This document shows positions 62,497-64,000 of a DNA stretch of 64,000 nucleotides, one piece after another. Source of the stretch: Lepidodermella squamata (taxonomy: Eukaryota; Gastrotricha); assembly GCA_047495785.1 (NCBI GenBank), contig JBLDXI010000014.1:558001-622000 (forward strand), in the 5' to 3' direction. A model generated the notes under the pieces. It saw nothing but the letters and a program-made list of their open reading frames with translations. It ran no database searches and was not told the DNA's origin. Position numbers and translations under genes: made by a program. Numbering within the stretch: the first letter of the stretch is position 1; each line of letters starts with the position of its first letter.

Positions 62497-64000
62497 CCGT
62501 TCGGATCACTATGAAATTATGAGATAAATGACAAGGCGGTTACGCCGGTCACCTCATTTTCACAATTTTGAAATCTAGAAAACAGATAAATTGCAGCAAA
62601 TAAAGGGACATTACTGTAGTCAGCCCATCGAGAACACCTCGTAAACAGACGGAAGATAATTATTGAATAAGAGATTACACTGGCGTATTACTTCAAACGC
62701 ACCGCTTACTGTGCTTGTTGCACTTGGTAGCGTATATAGAGCCTTCCTTTATTTATTGTGTTGCACTCTCACACGCATTCGTTATGTTTCTTCTTCAACT
62801 AAGTATACGAGCTACATAAGGCTCGTAAGGCACAGTGCACTGAGACGACGCGCATGTATTAATATGTTTGAGGTATAGTCTCTACGCGCACACTACATGA
62901 GAGACTATACACACATAATTCACAGTACACCATAGGAGACTTCTATCAAGAAGGAATACTCAAATCCATCAATTGATTTTCCCTCTTCGGGAGAGAGATC
63001 GAACGCTAGCGTGAGGTATGATTAGAGCTAATGCCTGATGTAAATTCATTCTCAACTTTTCGGACGTGAGGGTTAACAAAATCAAATAAATAGAAAATTT
63101 CAAAGGAAATTGTCATCAGAAAACGCCAGGTTTTCTTGCCATCATTACTCTTAAAAAGATAATTTGACGTTATGCAAGTGAGATTGCAGGCGATTCCGCC
63201 AAAGTAGAAATAGAGAAAGAGCGTGGGATTCCTAGTATATAAGCTGAGAACAGAAAAGCAACGATTTCGAACGCTAATGGTGATTCACAACTACCCATGT
63301 ATAGTGATTTATGGTGCCCGAAATTCCTAAAGATCAAACATAGATATCTGGATGTTGAGACTCCAGCATATAGTCCAGTCTCAAGACGCGACGAGTTTCA
63401 TCATGTTGCGCAGATGATTGCTTCTCCAGCAGATTTCACTGAGCGCTCAATTAATTTTTGGGAGCAACGACTGCTGCGAACGTAACAAGCAGTCATGAAT
63501 TATGCGGTCCAACTTAGGCAGTAAATTATCAATGATTTGCTAACTACGAACTACGACTGAAAAATAAAATTCAAATTGTCGGCGAAAAATGAGCTTTCGC
63601 CATAAGTGCGAATCATAATCTACATGCTTCAAGAGAATATACCTAAGAAAAGACGCACGGCACAATGCCTGCTCAAAGACTGAAAATTCATGCGATTCTT
63701 GATGAAAAATGAGGAGAAGTTGTCTCAGCAACTGATTGCCTTTGATGTTAGATAACTGCGGCTGTACATCCGAAAAACGCGCAGATGCAATTGTACTAAG
63801 GTCTAATGAAAGCCCAACACACCGTCAAGTTTCATCAAGTCACGGGTAAAAAAAACCTCGTAGATGCGGGGAAATATATCAAAGGCCGATAAGTCGCGCT
63901 GTTGAATAATGAAATAATTTTATTATCGGGTCAGGGGACACGGCACAGGCAAACCAGAAACATGAAGAAATCAGCAATTCGTTTGATAAAACTTTGGAGA
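62497..64000. other. intergenic to window end, no gene recognised
   Basis: Short frames (for example 63297-63485 plus, 63540-63731 minus) lack domains and splice support. Holds the TBL1 promoter. Confidence 0.5.

Overview
The window is nuclear DNA of a small invertebrate with a compact genome. The genes carry GT-AG introns mostly 40-60 bases long, metazoan-only families are present, core histone genes end in the metazoan stem-loop, and there are about 20 protein genes in 64 kb. A tardigrade-like ecdysozoan is my best guess because of gene density, intron size and an expanded secreted Cu/Zn superoxide dismutase (SOD) family. That is an inference: no ribosomal or mitochondrial marker is present.

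Positions 1-12,000 hold five minus-strand SOD genes carrying six SOD domains. All have signal peptides; one appears GPI-anchored and one is a two-domain fusion. A collagen/C1q secreted protein lies inside the array. Every SOD domain keeps all copper and zinc ligands but has Ile where ordinary Cu/Zn SODs have the active-site Arg. Positions 12,200-15,400 hold a mini-cluster of core histones in two divergent pairs (H3/H4 and H2A/H2B), each with the same 3' stem-loop and a shared palindromic element just after it; there is no H1.

Positions 16,000-31,400 hold IPMK, ORC4, a GPI-anchored cysteine-rich modular protein, a kinesin-9 (KIF9), and a secreted protein with a Thr-rich stalk and a truncated Kunitz domain, followed by a small retroelement-like relic. 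Positions 31,800-43,300 hold a peroxisomal acyl-CoA oxidase (ACOX3 type), a two-part C1A cysteine proteinase, and a full-length NPHP4.

Positions 44,500-51,300 hold a Lys/Ala/Glu-rich chromatin-like protein with a repeated N-terminal motif, a long TSC22-domain protein, an unrecognised Gln/Pro-rich coiled-coil protein, and SERP1/RAMP4. Positions 52,200-56,000 hold what looks like one DNA transposon of the ISL2EU type: a THAP plus DDE transposase with its catalytic triad intact, facing a SWIM/YqaJ nuclease gene whose intron has been hit by a 285-bp MITE. Positions 57,100-62,500 hold a divergent Bin3/MePCE-like RNA methyltransferase and TBL1/TBL1XR1.

Functionally the window mixes extracellular defence or matrix genes (SODs, C1q, Kunitz, proteinase), chromatin and transcription genes (histones, ORC4, TBL1, TSC22, chromatin-like protein) and cilium genes (KIF9, NPHP4). 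Exon coordinates were read by eye from splice signals. For nearly all multi-exon genes the exon lengths sum to a multiple of three; exceptions are stated.
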